Shown here in pieces: positions 42,995 through 52,366 of a DNA stretch of 52,719 nt (the stretch's first letter is position 1; the number at the start of each line of letters is the position of its first letter). The notes below the pieces were generated by a model. The model saw only the letters and a list, made by a program, of their open reading frames with translations, searched no databases and had not been told where the DNA came from. This stretch comes from Planctomycetota bacterium (GTDB lineage: Bacteria; Planctomycetota; Planctomycetia; Gemmatales; Gemmataceae), in contig JACPPF010000100.1 in assembly GCA_016191165.1 (NCBI GenBank), positions 1 through 52,719 of the forward strand. Reading direction: 5' to 3'. Position numbers and translations under genes: made by a program.

Positions 42995-43435
42995 CTATGT
43001 TTGCCGGAAAGTCATGGATTTCAGGTGCGCCAGGAAACTTTGAATCTCGTCCTCGGTCAAGGGATGATCGAATTCGCAACCAACCAGCCAGGCTATGCCA
43101 TCTGGCGGGGGCTGCTTGAAACCGAATAGCCGACGAAACGTATTGGAAAACCCAGGCTTGGGCTCCAGCCAGGGAGCGTCCGGGGGAATCGGCTGCGCCC
43201 GGCAATGGCGGACCCGGGCAATGCGCGTGAACGTCTCGCCGCCTTGCGTGGCCTGGATCTCAAAGACCATGACCGTACCAGCGTCCAGCGCACTTTCCAG
43301 AAGAAAACCGATGCCCCCCGTGGAGATGTCCACCAACTTGGCGCGCCGGCCGCGAAACTCGGGACGCACGGCCAGGCGCAAAAAACCGCCCTCGAGTCCA
43401 AGGTGCCTCGCGTGTTTTCGTTGCTCGCTATCCAT
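42995..43435 (-). CDS. PilZ domain protein
   Basis: This 146-residue protein opens MDSEQRKHARHLGLEGG, followed by RRAKLVDISTGGIGFLLESA, the D-x-S-x-x-G-x-G element of PilZ. The strands around VMVFEIQATQGGETFTRIARV and WLVGCEFDHPLTEDEIQSFL finish the barrel. It is a likely cyclic di-GMP receptor; the R-x-x-x-R motif is only partly recognisable (RKHAR). The start at 43435 places this motif at residue 6-10. Another PilZ gene lies 325 bases away on the opposite strand, so the two are divergent. Confidence 0.8.
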   Translation of the reverse strand: MDSEQRKHARHLGLEGGFLRLAVRPEFRGRRAKLVDISTGGIGFLLESALDAGTVMVFEIQATQGGETFTRIARVRHCRAQPIPPDAPWLEPKPGFSNTFRRLFGFKQPPPDGIAWLVGCEFDHPLTEDEIQSFLAHLKSMTFRQT

Positions 43436-43580
43436 CGTGTCGACCAATGCAAAAAGGGCTGCTGAAAACTTGAGCGCCGATCGGATGCCTGACGCCCCAC
43501 ACCGTGAACCCCGCGATGGAAGATTAGGCGATGAATGCACTTCTGTCAACAGGATGGGGGCGACCCGTTCAGGCCAGGGC

Positions 43581-43679
43581 AACCGTTGGCGAGCCGGGAG
43601 CGTGAGCGACCGCAGAACAGAGGAGCCTCCGGAGCGTTCGTCTCCGATCGCTTACGCTCCTGGCTCGCCCGCACGGTTC
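43581..43679. repeat. Palindromic repeat between divergent PilZ genes
   Basis: GGCGAGCCGGGAGCGTGAGC pairs with GCTTACGCTCCTGGCTCGCC across about 45 bases, flanked by AACCGT/ACGGTT. It sits in the divergent promoter region. Confidence 0.7.
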
Positions 43680-43760
43680 GAGCCGGCCCCCGTTTGATTT
43701 GACTCCGCCCCGGTTTGAGCTACGCTTGCAAAAATACGCCCTTGTCTCAACGGGTGCAAC

Positions 43761-44456
43761 ATGGCCATATCAACGCTGCCTGCTCCATTTACAGCCGAGG
43801 AACCGCAAGGAACCGTCGAGTGCCGGGTCTACCAGCGCCAGCCTTGCGAACTGCCCACGACCTGCCAACCGGCGTCGGCCCAGGAGATGCGCTGGGACGC
43901 CACCATCATCGATATTTCTCAGGGCGGCGTCCGCGTCAAGCTGCAACGCCGCTTTGAGCGGGGCGCCGGCCTGGCCATCGAGTTGCCCGGCGACGCCGAG
44001 CAAGAGGCCTGTGTCGTGTTCGTCAAGGTGGTTCACGTCAAGGCTCAAGACGACGGAACCTGGGCGCTGGGTTGCAAGTTCATCAGCGATCTTGGAGACG
44101 GCGAAGTTCAGCGTCTGCTGTCAGCTGACAAACCGGATGCGTCCGCCGTCAAGGGTGATTCACCGGAAACCAGGTTCCTGACCGATGTCACCGTCGAGAT
44201 CGAAGTGGACCAGGAAACACCCGTGCGTTGCCGGATCAAACGGCTCGATGCCACGAAATGCTGGCCAGTCGCCCCGGGCAAGACGCTGTCGATCAGTGGG
44301 GCCGGGCGTAATGGCGTACCGTGGGTCTTCAAGATCGAGGTGGTTCACCTGAGTCAACAGGACGGACAATGGCGCCTTCAGTCTCGTCTCGCCGAATCGA
44401 AAGCCAATAGTGGCCTTTTGCGCGTGCTCGGCCGGCTGAGCGCAAGAAGCCGTTAG
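43761..44456 (+). CDS. PilZ-like protein with second beta domain
   Basis: This 231-residue protein has an N-terminal PilZ domain: VYQRQPCELPTTCQPASAQE and ATIIDISQGGVRVKLQRRFE, with D-I-S-x-G-G-V intact, then WALGCKFISDLGDGEVQRLL. Residues 130-231 form a second beta-rich part (CWPVAPGKTLSISGAGRNGV), perhaps a diverged PilZ-type half. It is a likely cyclic di-GMP-responsive regulator; the partner is unknown. Confidence 0.72.
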   Translation: MAISTLPAPFTAEEPQGTVECRVYQRQPCELPTTCQPASAQEMRWDATIIDISQGGVRVKLQRRFERGAGLAIELPGDAEQEACVVFVKVVHVKAQDDGTWALGCKFISDLGDGEVQRLLSADKPDASAVKGDSPETRFLTDVTVEIEVDQETPVRCRIKRLDATKCWPVAPGKTLSISGAGRNGVPWVFKIEVVHLSQQDGQWRLQSRLAESKANSGLLRVLGRLSARSR

Positions 44457-44498
44457 AGTTGGGGTCCGAGCGCAGGGCGGTACGCGCGTGGCTCGGTC

Positions 44499-45335
44499 CT
44501 ATTGGAGACATTCCTTCAACACGCGAACGCCATGCGCAATGTCCGCGATGCGCTGCTGCTGGTCGCCGACTTCGCGTTCGATGCAGAGCGGGCCCTGGTA
44601 GCCGACCTTCTTGAGCGTGTCCACAAATTTTTTGATGTTGATCTGTCCCTGGCCCAGCGGAACTTCCTCGCCCCAGGCGCCCGGGACCTTGGTGCGATTG
44701 GCGTCCTTGACGTGGACGCTGCGAATGTCGGGACCCAGGATTTCGACGGCGCGGAGCGGATCACCCATGTCGTAGAGAAGCACGTTGGCGGGGTCGAAGT
44801 TGATCTTCAGGTTCGGGCATTTCAGATCATCAAGCGTGCGGCGTAACAAGTCGGCCGTCTCCTGGCCGGTCTCGAAAGCGACGGTGATGTTCTTTTCCTT
44901 CGCAAGTTGACTGACCTTACCCAGCGTGTCAAGGAATGGCTTGCGATCGGGATGGTTCGGTTCCGGCAAAAAACCCGCGTGCAGCATGATGTCGGACAGG
45001 CCCAGCGCCACGGTGCGGTCGAGCGCCCACTTGAAGCGTTCAAGGCGCTCGGGCCGCGTCGCGGGATTACCGAAGCCGCCGGTGCGTTCGATATGTTTTG
45101 GCGTGGTGTAATCCTCGCCGGGGAAACCGAGCATGGTACCGGTCATGTGAAACCCGGCGGCCTTCGCGGCAGCGGGCATGTTGTCGCCCTCATCCCAGGA
45201 GGCGTGATGCGGATCGCCGCACGCGATCTGGACGACATCGAGGCCGAGGCCGTCCATCAAACGCTTCAACTCCGGGACATTCTTGACCTGCAGCGACCAG
45301 CTGCACACGCCAATCGTGAGTGCGGGGATGGCCAT
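44499..45335 (-). CDS. Sugar phosphate isomerase/epimerase (AP-endonuclease-2-like TIM barrel)
   Basis: This 278-residue protein opens TIGVCSWSLQVKNVPELKRL, followed by VVQIACGDPHHASWDEGDNM, MLHAGFLPEPNHPD, VAFETGQETADLLRRTL, NLKINFDPANVLLYDMGDP and SVHVKDAN. The metal-binding Glu, Asp and His residues typical of xylose-isomerase-like TIM barrels are present. The substrate is not predictable. AAGGAG lies 10 bases before the ATG at 45335; a start 63 bases further upstream has no family support. Confidence 0.88.
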   Translation of the reverse strand: MAIPALTIGVCSWSLQVKNVPELKRLMDGLGLDVVQIACGDPHHASWDEGDNMPAAAKAAGFHMTGTMLGFPGEDYTTPKHIERTGGFGNPATRPERLERFKWALDRTVALGLSDIMLHAGFLPEPNHPDRKPFLDTLGKVSQLAKEKNITVAFETGQETADLLRRTLDDLKCPNLKINFDPANVLLYDMGDPLRAVEILGPDIRSVHVKDANRTKVPGAWGEEVPLGQGQINIKKFVDTLKKVGYQGPLCIEREVGDQQQRIADIAHGVRVLKECLQ

Positions 45336-45417
45336 AAACCAAAAACTCCTTCGGTGGATGTTCAATTTCAGATTGCAGACGTTGAACGATTTGTTCAATT
45401 TGAAATCTGCAATTCAC

Positions 45418-45768
45418 TCACCCCGGGGCCGGTTCGATGCGTACCGACAGCGGCCCGAGTTTTTTGCCATTCTGCGACGTCTCGTGGAAACTTTGCATCT
45501 GTTCCATTTTCAACTCGGCGACTTCTTTACTGCCGGTCCAGACAATCGCCTGTCCGGACTCATGGGCGAGCCGCATCAACTGAAAGGATCGTTGCTCGTT
45601 GTAGCCGAGCGCTTTTTGCAAGACGCCGATAACGAATTCCATGGAGTGATAATCGTCGTTTTCAAGAATGACGTTGTACGGGGGCAGCAGGCGCGTCGCC
45701 GTGTCCTCGCGTTCGAGCGGCTCGGTGGTCGCGCCCGCGACCGTGGCGAGCCCGATGTCGTTTTTCAT
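45418..45768 (-). CDS. clpS: Clp protease adaptor ClpS
   Basis: This 116-residue adaptor delivers N-degron proteins to ClpAP. The conserved core is LLPPYNVILENDDYHSMEFV (binding pocket N-D-D-x-H-x-M), then VIGVLQKALGYNEQRSFQLM. The length is a little above the usual 100 residues because of an N-terminal tail. The ATG at 45768 has AAGGAGG before it. The clpA gene is not in the window. Confidence 0.92.
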   Translation of the reverse strand: MKNDIGLATVAGATTEPLEREDTATRLLPPYNVILENDDYHSMEFVIGVLQKALGYNEQRSFQLMRLAHESGQAIVWTGSKEVAELKMEQMQSFHETSQNGKKLGPLSVRIEPAPG

Positions 45769-45878
45769 CACGCGACCTCCTTGCGGCATCGCAAGCGATC
45801 TGGAATTATCATCAGAATACTTGATGGAGGGAGGAACACCAAGAGAAAAGCCGCACCAAGCCGAGGAATGGATGACCT

Positions 45879-45949
45879 ACCAGCCCCACGCGCCAGCGTG
45901 GGGATTCCCCGGATTTCAAACAGTCCCAACGCTGGCGCGTGGGGCCGGT
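45879..45949. repeat. Palindromic intergenic repeat, CCCCACGCGC family, copy 3
   Basis: It begins ACCAGCCCCACGCGCCAGCG and ends with the complementary arm (GCTGGCGCGTGGGGCCGGT). Loop sequence differs from copies at 18168 and 19596. Confidence 0.8.
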
Positions 45950-46073
45950 GTCGCAGGGTGGCCGAGAAAAAAGATTCCCCGGAAATAGCGCATTCATATC
46001 GTATACTTGAACACGGTCCGTGGATCGACAGGGCGCCCAAGCCCCGCGAGTTCGGCGGCCTTCTGGTGCGAGC

Positions 46074-48194
46074 ATGGCGCAACCCACTACGGTGGATGAA
46101 TTTATCGATCTGGTTCGCAAGAGCGGCGTCGCCGATGAAAAACGGCTCGACGCCTATTTGGCCAAGATGCGCGCCAGCCTCCCGCCCGAACCCGCCAAGG
46201 CCGCCGGCTTGCTCGTTCAGGACGGTTTGCTCACCCATTTCCAGGCCGAGAATATTCTCCAGGGCAAATGGCGGCGATTTTCAATTGGCAAGTACAAAGT
46301 GCTGGAACGGCTCGGCTCCGGCGGGTTCGCCCAGGTCTATCTGTGCGAGCACAAGCTGATGCGCCGCCGCGTCGCCGTCAAGGTGCTGCCCGTCGCCAAG
46401 GCGAAAGATTCGTCGGCCCTGCAAAGATTTCAACGCGAGGCCCGGGCGGTTGCCGCCCTGGATCATCCGAACATTGTTCACGCCTATGACATTGACCAGG
46501 ACGGCGACCTGCATTTCCTCGTCATGGAATACGTGGACGGCGCCAACCTGCTCGAAATCGTCCAGGCGTCCGGGCCCCTCAGCGTTTTGCGCGCCTGCCA
46601 TTACATTCAACAGGCCGCTCTCGGCATGCAGCACGCGCACGAGAGCAACCTGGTGCATCGCGACATCAAGCCGGGAAACATCCTCGTCGATCGCACCGGG
46701 CTCGTGAAACTCCTCGATCTCGGCCTGGCCCTCAGCTTTGCCGAGGAGGATGAGCAGCTGACCAAGAAGCACGACGACGGCACGCTTGGCACAGCGGATT
46801 ATCTGTCACCCGAACAGGCGATGGATAGCCACGACGTGGATATCCGCACGGACATTTACAGCCTCGGGGTGACGTTCTATTTCCTGCTGACGGGCCGGGC
46901 GCCCTTCGAAGGCCTGCAGGTCGCGCAGAAGCTGCTCGCGCATCAAATGAAGCAACCCAGGCCGATCAGCGAATATCGCAAGGACGTGCCGGCGGGCGTT
47001 CTGGCGATCATCGACAAGATGATGGCGAAGAAGGTGGAAAATCGCTTCGCGACACCGGGCGACGTGGCCGACGCGCTGGCGCCGTTCACGCAAACGCCGA
47101 TCGATCCGCCCGCGGACAAGGAGATGCCGCACCTGAGCATGGCGGCGACGGGGCACGCGCCGGGTGCGGAAGCCAGAAGCGATGCGAACGCGCGCCCCGC
47201 CGCCGCCAGACAAGCGACCCCGCCTTCGGGAACCCGAAAAGCGAAGTCGGTCTCACAACCGGCGGCGGAACCGTACATGGAAATCCCGGCCGCCGCCCAG
47301 GTTCCCAAGCAAACGGAGGAGCGAGCGCCCTGGCAAGAAAACGAAACCCCCGAACCCGCCGATTCGCCTGAATTCGCCGCGCCGTTGCCAGGCCGGCGCA
47401 AGCCGCTGCCCGCCGAATCGCGCAGGACCACCCTTTTGATCGTCGTGCTCGTGCTGGCCTTTGGCGTCATTCCCTTGTGCCTGACAGGAACCATCGGCGG
47501 CGTCATCTGGTATTTTTCCTCCCCGGCCAAGACCATCGAAAAGCGCGGGCCGCGACGGTTCGAGGTCAGCAAGGATCCCGCGAACACGAACGCCGTGCGG
47601 TCGATCCAGTCCGCCATCCGGCAGGCGGAGACCGGCTCGGTGATCGAACTTCTCGACGACCTCTACGAGGAAAATGTCGTCATCGACCCCGTGCAAAAAC
47701 GTACGGCTTTCACCCTCCAGGCGGCCGAAGGAAAGCTGATCACCTGGCGGTCGGCCCGCAAAGATCCTGAAACGCCGATCCTGCGCCTGCACAAGGCGGC
47801 CAAATTCCAGTTCAAGGGCAAGGGCATCACCCTGGACGGCACGCTGGACAAGGGCCGTTATCTCAACGAGATCATCAAAATCGAGTTGGAGGCGGCCGGC
47901 CTGATTCTGGATGACTTGCACTTGAAGAACTACGCGCGCTCGGGGATTTTCATCATGAATGCCGGCGGCGCCTCCAACGCCCCGATACGGCTGAGCCGTT
48001 TGACTTTCTCCACCGTGGCCCCGCAGAAAACGCGCGGGGCGATCTTCTTTGACGCCAATCCCAAGGTCCTGCCGCCGCAAAATGATTACATCGATATCGA
48101 GGACGCCGATTTCCGCGGTTACGACCGCGCCAAGGCAGTGCAGGTCGCGCCAACCAAGAACCAGCCCATCAACGGCAAGAATGTGCGCTGGTAG
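46074..48194 (+). CDS. Membrane Ser/Thr kinase with predicted beta-helix sensor
   Basis: The 706-residue protein starts with a helical module (1-65: VDEFIDLVRKSGVADEKRLD, LLVQDGLLTHFQAENILQGK) found in front of many planctomycete kinases. The kinase domain (about 70-345) has LGSGGFAQVY, K103, D197 in LVHRDIKPGNILV, and DLG (215-217). A disordered Pro/Ala linker follows. The transmembrane segment is near 445-475. The C-terminal roughly 220 residues include TNAVRSIQSAIRQAETGSVI and later repeats (FKGKGITLDGTL, LILDDLHLKNYARSGIFIMN), typical of right-handed parallel beta-helices. This domain would sense a ligand or surface outside. Start at 46074 chosen by the helical-module boundary. Confidence 0.85.
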   Translation: MAQPTTVDEFIDLVRKSGVADEKRLDAYLAKMRASLPPEPAKAAGLLVQDGLLTHFQAENILQGKWRRFSIGKYKVLERLGSGGFAQVYLCEHKLMRRRVAVKVLPVAKAKDSSALQRFQREARAVAALDHPNIVHAYDIDQDGDLHFLVMEYVDGANLLEIVQASGPLSVLRACHYIQQAALGMQHAHESNLVHRDIKPGNILVDRTGLVKLLDLGLALSFAEEDEQLTKKHDDGTLGTADYLSPEQAMDSHDVDIRTDIYSLGVTFYFLLTGRAPFEGLQVAQKLLAHQMKQPRPISEYRKDVPAGVLAIIDKMMAKKVENRFATPGDVADALAPFTQTPIDPPADKEMPHLSMAATGHAPGAEARSDANARPAAARQATPPSGTRKAKSVSQPAAEPYMEIPAAAQVPKQTEERAPWQENETPEPADSPEFAAPLPGRRKPLPAESRRTTLLIVVLVLAFGVIPLCLTGTIGGVIWYFSSPAKTIEKRGPRRFEVSKDPANTNAVRSIQSAIRQAETGSVIELLDDLYEENVVIDPVQKRTAFTLQAAEGKLITWRSARKDPETPILRLHKAAKFQFKGKGITLDGTLDKGRYLNEIIKIELEAAGLILDDLHLKNYARSGIFIMNAGGASNAPIRLSRLTFSTVAPQKTRGAIFFDANPKVLPPQNDYIDIEDADFRGYDRAKAVQVAPTKNQPINGKNVRW

Positions 48195-48264
48195 GCCAGC
48201 CCCCCCCAACCCGCGCCGCGCCTCGCTTTGCGGTTTCGCGCACCGTGTGCCGCCAAGAGTCCCG

Positions 48265-49317
48265 CTACTTCGCCAAATCTTTGCGCTTCCCCGCAATCAG
48301 CGCCAGGAGGGCTTTCTGTGGATCTGCGAATTTCTTGATCCCTTCCGTCATCAACACGTCCTCGAGTTTTTGCAAATCGACAAGCCGATCGATCTCGTCA
48401 AGCACGCCCTGGGCAGGCATCTGATCGACCTGGCGCGTGAAGGTCAAGCCGCTCGCTTCGACGAGATCGTTCGTCGCCGGCGGGTTGGTCTCGATGTCGG
48501 CGCCGGCGAATGCCTCGACGTATTTCCAGGCCTTGTCGCTCGCTTTCTTCGTGCCCGTGCTGGCAAAGATCATTTCCTGCGCCAGCGGCACTTTTTTGTT
48601 GGCCCAGAAGTCGCGATTCATTTGCCAGATGCGCTTTGCATTGACAATGCCGACGAGCCCTTGAGCCGCGGGTGAAAGTTGTGGCACCTGTTGTTCCGTG
48701 TAGACATCAACCCGGCTCACGAAGATGCTGTAGACCGACTTGAACGATGCCAGGCTGCCACGTTTTTGAGCGCCTCGCCAGATGCCATCGCGCGCGATTT
48801 CATACTGGCGCGGCGTGAAGATCAAGGTGACGTTGAGCGTGACGCCCGCGGCGGTCAGGTCTTCGACGGCCGCGAGACCGCCAGGTGTCGCGGGAATCTT
48901 GATCATGCGATTGGTGTGCCCCGCGCTCCAATGCTTGCCCAGCTCGATGTATTTGCGCGTACGCTCGGCCACGGGCACATTGAGGGCCGGATCTTCCAGC
49001 AACGGATCCAGCTCGAAGCTGACGTAACCGTCGTTGCCGTTGGTGCTTTGCCACACGGGCTGGAAGACTTTTTGCGCCTGGCGCACGAGCATATCGGTGA
49101 GTTGCCAGGCGATTGCTTCATCGTCGAGTCCGTCGCGCATGAGGCTTTGCAAGTCCTGATCGAATCGCCCCGTCTTGATAAGGTCCGCGATGATGATTGG
49201 GTTGGAGGTCGCTCCGGTCGCCCCGAGTGCACGATTGCGCTGGACCAGTTCGGGATCGATCGAGTCCAGCCATAGTTTCGTGCCAGCGGCAATCAAGCTG
49301 CGTAAGGGACTGGTCAT
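48265..49317 (-). CDS. tal: Transaldolase
   Basis: This 350-residue enzyme of the pentose phosphate pathway opens [20 protein letters not shown] with [15 protein letters not shown]. The Schiff-base lysine is in [20 protein letters not shown], followed by [17 protein letters not shown] and [15 protein letters not shown]. The length and order agree with the long transaldolase subfamily. It converts sedoheptulose-7-phosphate and glyceraldehyde-3-phosphate. Confidence 0.92.
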   Translation of the reverse strand: MTSPLRSLIAAGTKLWLDSIDPELVQRNRALGATGATSNPIIIADLIKTGRFDQDLQSLMRDGLDDEAIAWQLTDMLVRQAQKVFQPVWQSTNGNDGYVSFELDPLLEDPALNVPVAERTRKYIELGKHWSAGHTNRMIKIPATPGGLAAVEDLTAAGVTLNVTLIFTPRQYEIARDGIWRGAQKRGSLASFKSVYSIFVSRVDVYTEQQVPQLSPAAQGLVGIVNAKRIWQMNRDFWANKKVPLAQEMIFASTGTKKASDKAWKYVEAFAGADIETNPPATNDLVEASGLTFTRQVDQMPAQGVLDEIDRLVDLQKLEDVLMTEGIKKFADPQKALLALIAGKRKDLAK

Positions 49318-49477
49318 CTCGTTCTCCGCGGGTTAAGGGTTAGCGGTTCCGGGTCCGACGATGGCTTGGCCGCGACGGTTTGATACAACATCGTTGTTGG
49401 ATACCTGCTGCTATTCATTCTAAAAATCCGCTGCTCCCTGACCACTGACCCCTAACCCCTGATTACTTGGTGCGAAC

Positions 49478-50257
49478 ATGTTCATCCTGAAAGACCGTAC
49501 CGCCCTGGTGACCGGCGCCGGGCGCGGCATTGGGCGGGCGATTGCTGCCGCGCTTGCGAAGGCCGGCGCGAAGGTTGGGCTGACGGCTCGTACCGTTGCG
49601 GAACTCGACGACGCTGTCGCGGACATCACAAGGCTCGGCGGTCAGGCGGTCGCGATTGCCGCCGATCTGACCGCCAAGGACGCCACGACCGCGGTGCTGG
49701 CCGAGATGACCAAACAGCTCGGCCCGGTCGATATCCTCGTCAACAATGCGGGCATCGGCTCCAGCGCCGATCCGAAACCAATCGCCGAGTTCAACGACGA
49801 TTTCTGGGACTTGACGCTGCTCTTGAATCTCACGGTGCCCTACAAGCTCAGCAAGGCCGTTCTGAAGCACATGAGCGCTCAGCGCTGGGGCCGGATTATC
49901 AACATCGCGTCGATCAACAGCAAGATGCCCAGCCTGCATGGCGCCGCATATACCGCCAGCAAGCACGGGTTGCTGGGCCTGACGCGAACGCTCGCCCTGG
50001 AGGTCGCCACGGAAGGCATCACCGTCAACGCCATCTGCCCCGGGCCCGTGCATACGCTGATGAATGACAAGCGCATCGAATACGACGCGCATCGCCGCGG
50101 CATTCCGTTCGGCGAAATTGAAAGATTGATGACGCCCATCGGCGGCCGGCTGGAGCCGGAGGATATCGCCCCGATGTCCGTTTACCTTGCCAGCAACGAA
50201 GCCCGCATGATCACGGGCCAGGCCTTCAACATTTGCGGCGGCGTTCTCTTGTATTGA
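49478..50257 (+). CDS. Short-chain dehydrogenase/reductase
   Basis: This 259-residue classical SDR has cofactor motif TALVTGAGRGIGRAI (TGxxxGxG), NNAG in VDILVNNAGIGSS, the active-site Ser region IINIASINSKMP, and the Y-x-x-x-K pair in AAYTASKHG. The FabG-like pattern and VNAICPGPVHT favour an NAD(P)H-dependent oxidoreductase; the substrate is unknown. It is followed by an alpha/beta hydrolase in the same direction. Confidence 0.9.
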   Translation: MFILKDRTALVTGAGRGIGRAIAAALAKAGAKVGLTARTVAELDDAVADITRLGGQAVAIAADLTAKDATTAVLAEMTKQLGPVDILVNNAGIGSSADPKPIAEFNDDFWDLTLLLNLTVPYKLSKAVLKHMSAQRWGRIINIASINSKMPSLHGAAYTASKHGLLGLTRTLALEVATEGITVNAICPGPVHTLMNDKRIEYDAHRRGIPFGEIERLMTPIGGRLEPEDIAPMSVYLASNEARMITGQAFNICGGVLLY

Positions 50258-50268
50258 TGGGTCGTGAA

Positions 50269-50299
50269 GCCCGCGGATGAGCGCAGCGAATCCCCGGGA
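50269..50299. repeat. Short palindrome, GAGCGCAGCG family
   Basis: CCCGCGGA..GAGCGCAGCGAA..TCCCCGGG forms a short imperfect hairpin directly before the hydrolase start. It is related to the elements before pyrH and the ferredoxin gene. Confidence 0.55.
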
Positions 50300-50312
50300 T
50301 GGGAGCCAACGA

Positions 50313-51182
50313 ATGCTCGTCGATCTGATCCAAACCACCACGCGCGACGGCGTCCGCCTCGACGGCATGCTGCAAACTCCGAAGAGCGGATCCGGGTCAG
50401 CCTGGCCCGTCGATGGCCTCTGCTTCGTTCACGGCACCGGGGGCAACTTCTACGCCTCTACCCTGTTCGACACGCTCGCCGAGCGCTGCCTGGAGTGCGG
50501 CTGCGCGGTGCTGCGCGTCAATACACGCGGCCATGACGGCATCAGCAACGCCGTCACCACGAAGGGCGGCCGCCGGCTTGGCGCCGCCTATGAACAGGTC
50601 GATGACTGCCGGCACGATCTGTGCGGCTGGATCGATCTGCTCAAAGAGCGAGTCGGCTCTCGCGTCGGACTGCTTGGCCATAGCCTCGGCGCCGTGAAGT
50701 GTCTTTACACCCTCGCGCACGATTCGACCTTGAAGGTGGCATGCGCCATCGCCATCTCGCCGCCGCGCCTGTCGTACGCCTGGTTTTGTGGCAGTCCAGA
50801 GGGGCCGAGGTTTCTGGAGACTTATTCGCGGGCCGACGCCCTGGTGCAAGCCGGCCAGCCGGGCGCGATTCTTGAAGTGGATCTGCCGCTGCCGATGGCC
50901 ATCGCCGCCGCCGGCTACGTGGAAAAGTATGGGCCTGATGAACGGTACAACTACATCAACTCCCTGAAAGCCATCCGCGTTCCCACGCTCATCACGCTGG
51001 GCGAGCTCGAAGCCACGGGCAACATGGCGTTCCGCGCCGCCGCGGAAGAAATCGCCGCGGCGAAACGACCGAACGTTAACGTCACGACCTTGCCGGGCGC
51101 GGATCACTTCTATTCGCAAGCGCGGCTGGCACTCGTGAATTGCATCGATGGGTGGCTGACGGAAAAACACGGCGAACTTTGA
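50313..51182 (+). CDS. Alpha/beta hydrolase
   Basis: This 289-residue serine hydrolase fold has nucleophile elbow VGLLGHSLGAVKCL with Ser in GHSLG, oxyanion-hole region CFVHGTGGNFYAST, the catalytic acid probably in VPTLITLGELEATG, and His in LPGADHFYSQARLAL. It belongs to the UPF0227/dienelactone-hydrolase-like group in appearance. The substrate is unknown. The start at 50313 fits the first family strand. Confidence 0.82.
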   Translation: MLVDLIQTTTRDGVRLDGMLQTPKSGSGSAWPVDGLCFVHGTGGNFYASTLFDTLAERCLECGCAVLRVNTRGHDGISNAVTTKGGRRLGAAYEQVDDCRHDLCGWIDLLKERVGSRVGLLGHSLGAVKCLYTLAHDSTLKVACAIAISPPRLSYAWFCGSPEGPRFLETYSRADALVQAGQPGAILEVDLPLPMAIAAAGYVEKYGPDERYNYINSLKAIRVPTLITLGELEATGNMAFRAAAEEIAAAKRPNVNVTTLPGADHFYSQARLALVNCIDGWLTEKHGEL

Positions 51183-51307
51183 AATCGGCTCCACCCGCGA
51201 ACGATACGGATAAGCTGCCGGGGCCGTCTTCAATTGCTTTGATTCGCGCGAAACCAGAATGGCGGCCGCGGTCAGGTGCAGCCGTTGGATACCCCTTCTG
51301 TCCCCGC

Positions 51308-51430
51308 GAAGGATGAGCCGGCTGGCCCAAGTAAAACGGACTCATCGCCGAAGCGCGGTCCTGCGTGGATCTTTCAGACGGCATGTGTGTGCCGACAACC
51401 ACGAAGCGGGCTCAGCTCGGCTCATCCTTC
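51308..51430 (+). ncRNA. Candidate IS110 bridge RNA (noncoding end)
   Basis: The noncoding end before the IS110 transposase has a long-range stem: 51308-51328 (begins GAAGGATGAGCCGGCTG) pairs with 51408-51430 (ends CGGCTCATCCTTC), 12 perfect pairs then near-perfect. Inside lie smaller hairpins, e.g. CGGCATGTGTGTGCCG. Known IS110 bridge RNAs come from exactly this position in the IS110 subgroup. Ends are not exact. Confidence 0.45.
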
Positions 51431-51444
51431 TCAAGGAGGCACCC

Positions 51445-51852
51445 ATGCGCTTCTACAGACAACCGCACGCATTCCATGCCGGCATCGATCTGCACGCAAG
51501 GAGTATGTACACGCATATCCTCGATGCCGCCGGCGCCACGGTCTTCGAACGCGATCTGCCCGCCAACCCCGACGCCTTTCGCAACGCCACTGCGCCGTTT
51601 CGCGCGGGCCTGGTCGTCGGCGTCGAGTGCATGTTCGCCTGGTATTGGCTCGCCGACCTGTGCGAGGATGAATCCATCCCGTTCACGCTCGGCCACGCTC
51701 TCTACATGAAAGCGATCCACGGCGGCAAGTCGAAGAACGACCGCATCGACGCCGCCAAGATCGCTGGGTTGCTTCGCGGCGGCATGTTCCCGATGCCCAC
51801 GTGCCGAGCCGGTTTCGAACTGAGCCGATGCGTTACCGATTGCCGATCATGA
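51445..51852 (+). mobile_element. IS110-family transposase, N-terminal half only
   Basis: This encodes the RuvC-like DEDD domain: HAFHAGIDLHARSMYTHILD (first D), FRAGLVVGVECMFAWYWLAD (E), and HGGKSKNDRIDAAKIAGLLR (second D pair). Just after GGMFPM the family sequence stops and 18 unrelated residues follow before a TGA. The second half with the catalytic serine domain and the right end is missing. AAGGAGG precedes the ATG. The element is therefore a dead 3'-truncated copy. Confidence 0.85.
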
Positions 51853-52082
51853 GTTCATCGCGGTCTCGATTCCGCGGCGAATGCTCCCGGCGAAAAGGAC
51901 GCCACTCTTCGGAGATCGAGCTCGCCGTTTTGCTTGGCCTGCACGTGGCACGGAGAGGTTTCTGGGGCGCAACGCTTCCCCAAAATCCCCCCCGGTGGAG
52001 AGATGGGGAAGCCATGCCGTCGCTGGCTGGGAACATCCAGCGGCCTGACCCCGTATAGCTGTTTGGTGCCGCCTCGTCCCGA

Positions 52083-52122
52083 TCTCCCCTCGCCCTCTGG
52101 GAGAGGGGCTGGGGGTGAGGGC
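52083..52122. repeat. CTCCCC/GGGGAG intergenic palindrome
   Basis: CTCCCCTCGCCCTCTGGGAG followed by AGGGGCTGGGGGTGAGG is a widespread type of intergenic palindromic repeat. Only one copy was seen in this window. Confidence 0.6.
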
Positions 52123-52293
52123 CGGAACGCCGTAGCACGAACCATCCCGGCGCAGAACATCGTGGACTTCGCAGCGTTTGGAAAGCACGGCAGAAAGTGC
52201 CGATTACGACAGGGAAAAACTCACCCGGACGTCGCCGTGGAAGGACTATCACCGATCCCGGAGGGGCCAGAGAGCGGTTCGGCTCGAAGGGAT

Positions 52294-52366
52294 GTGAGAA
52301 GTCCCCCTGCACGCACAACTTGTTAATTTGACTGATGTTGTGCAGAATTTTTCGAGGACTTCTCAC
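52294..52366. repeat. 73-bp inverted-repeat element, copy 2
   Basis: The ends GTGAGAAGTCC and GGACTTCTCAC and the total length are identical to the copy at 14036-14108. The inner stem here is GCACAAC/GTTGTGC. The internal sequence is otherwise different. Confidence 0.75.
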
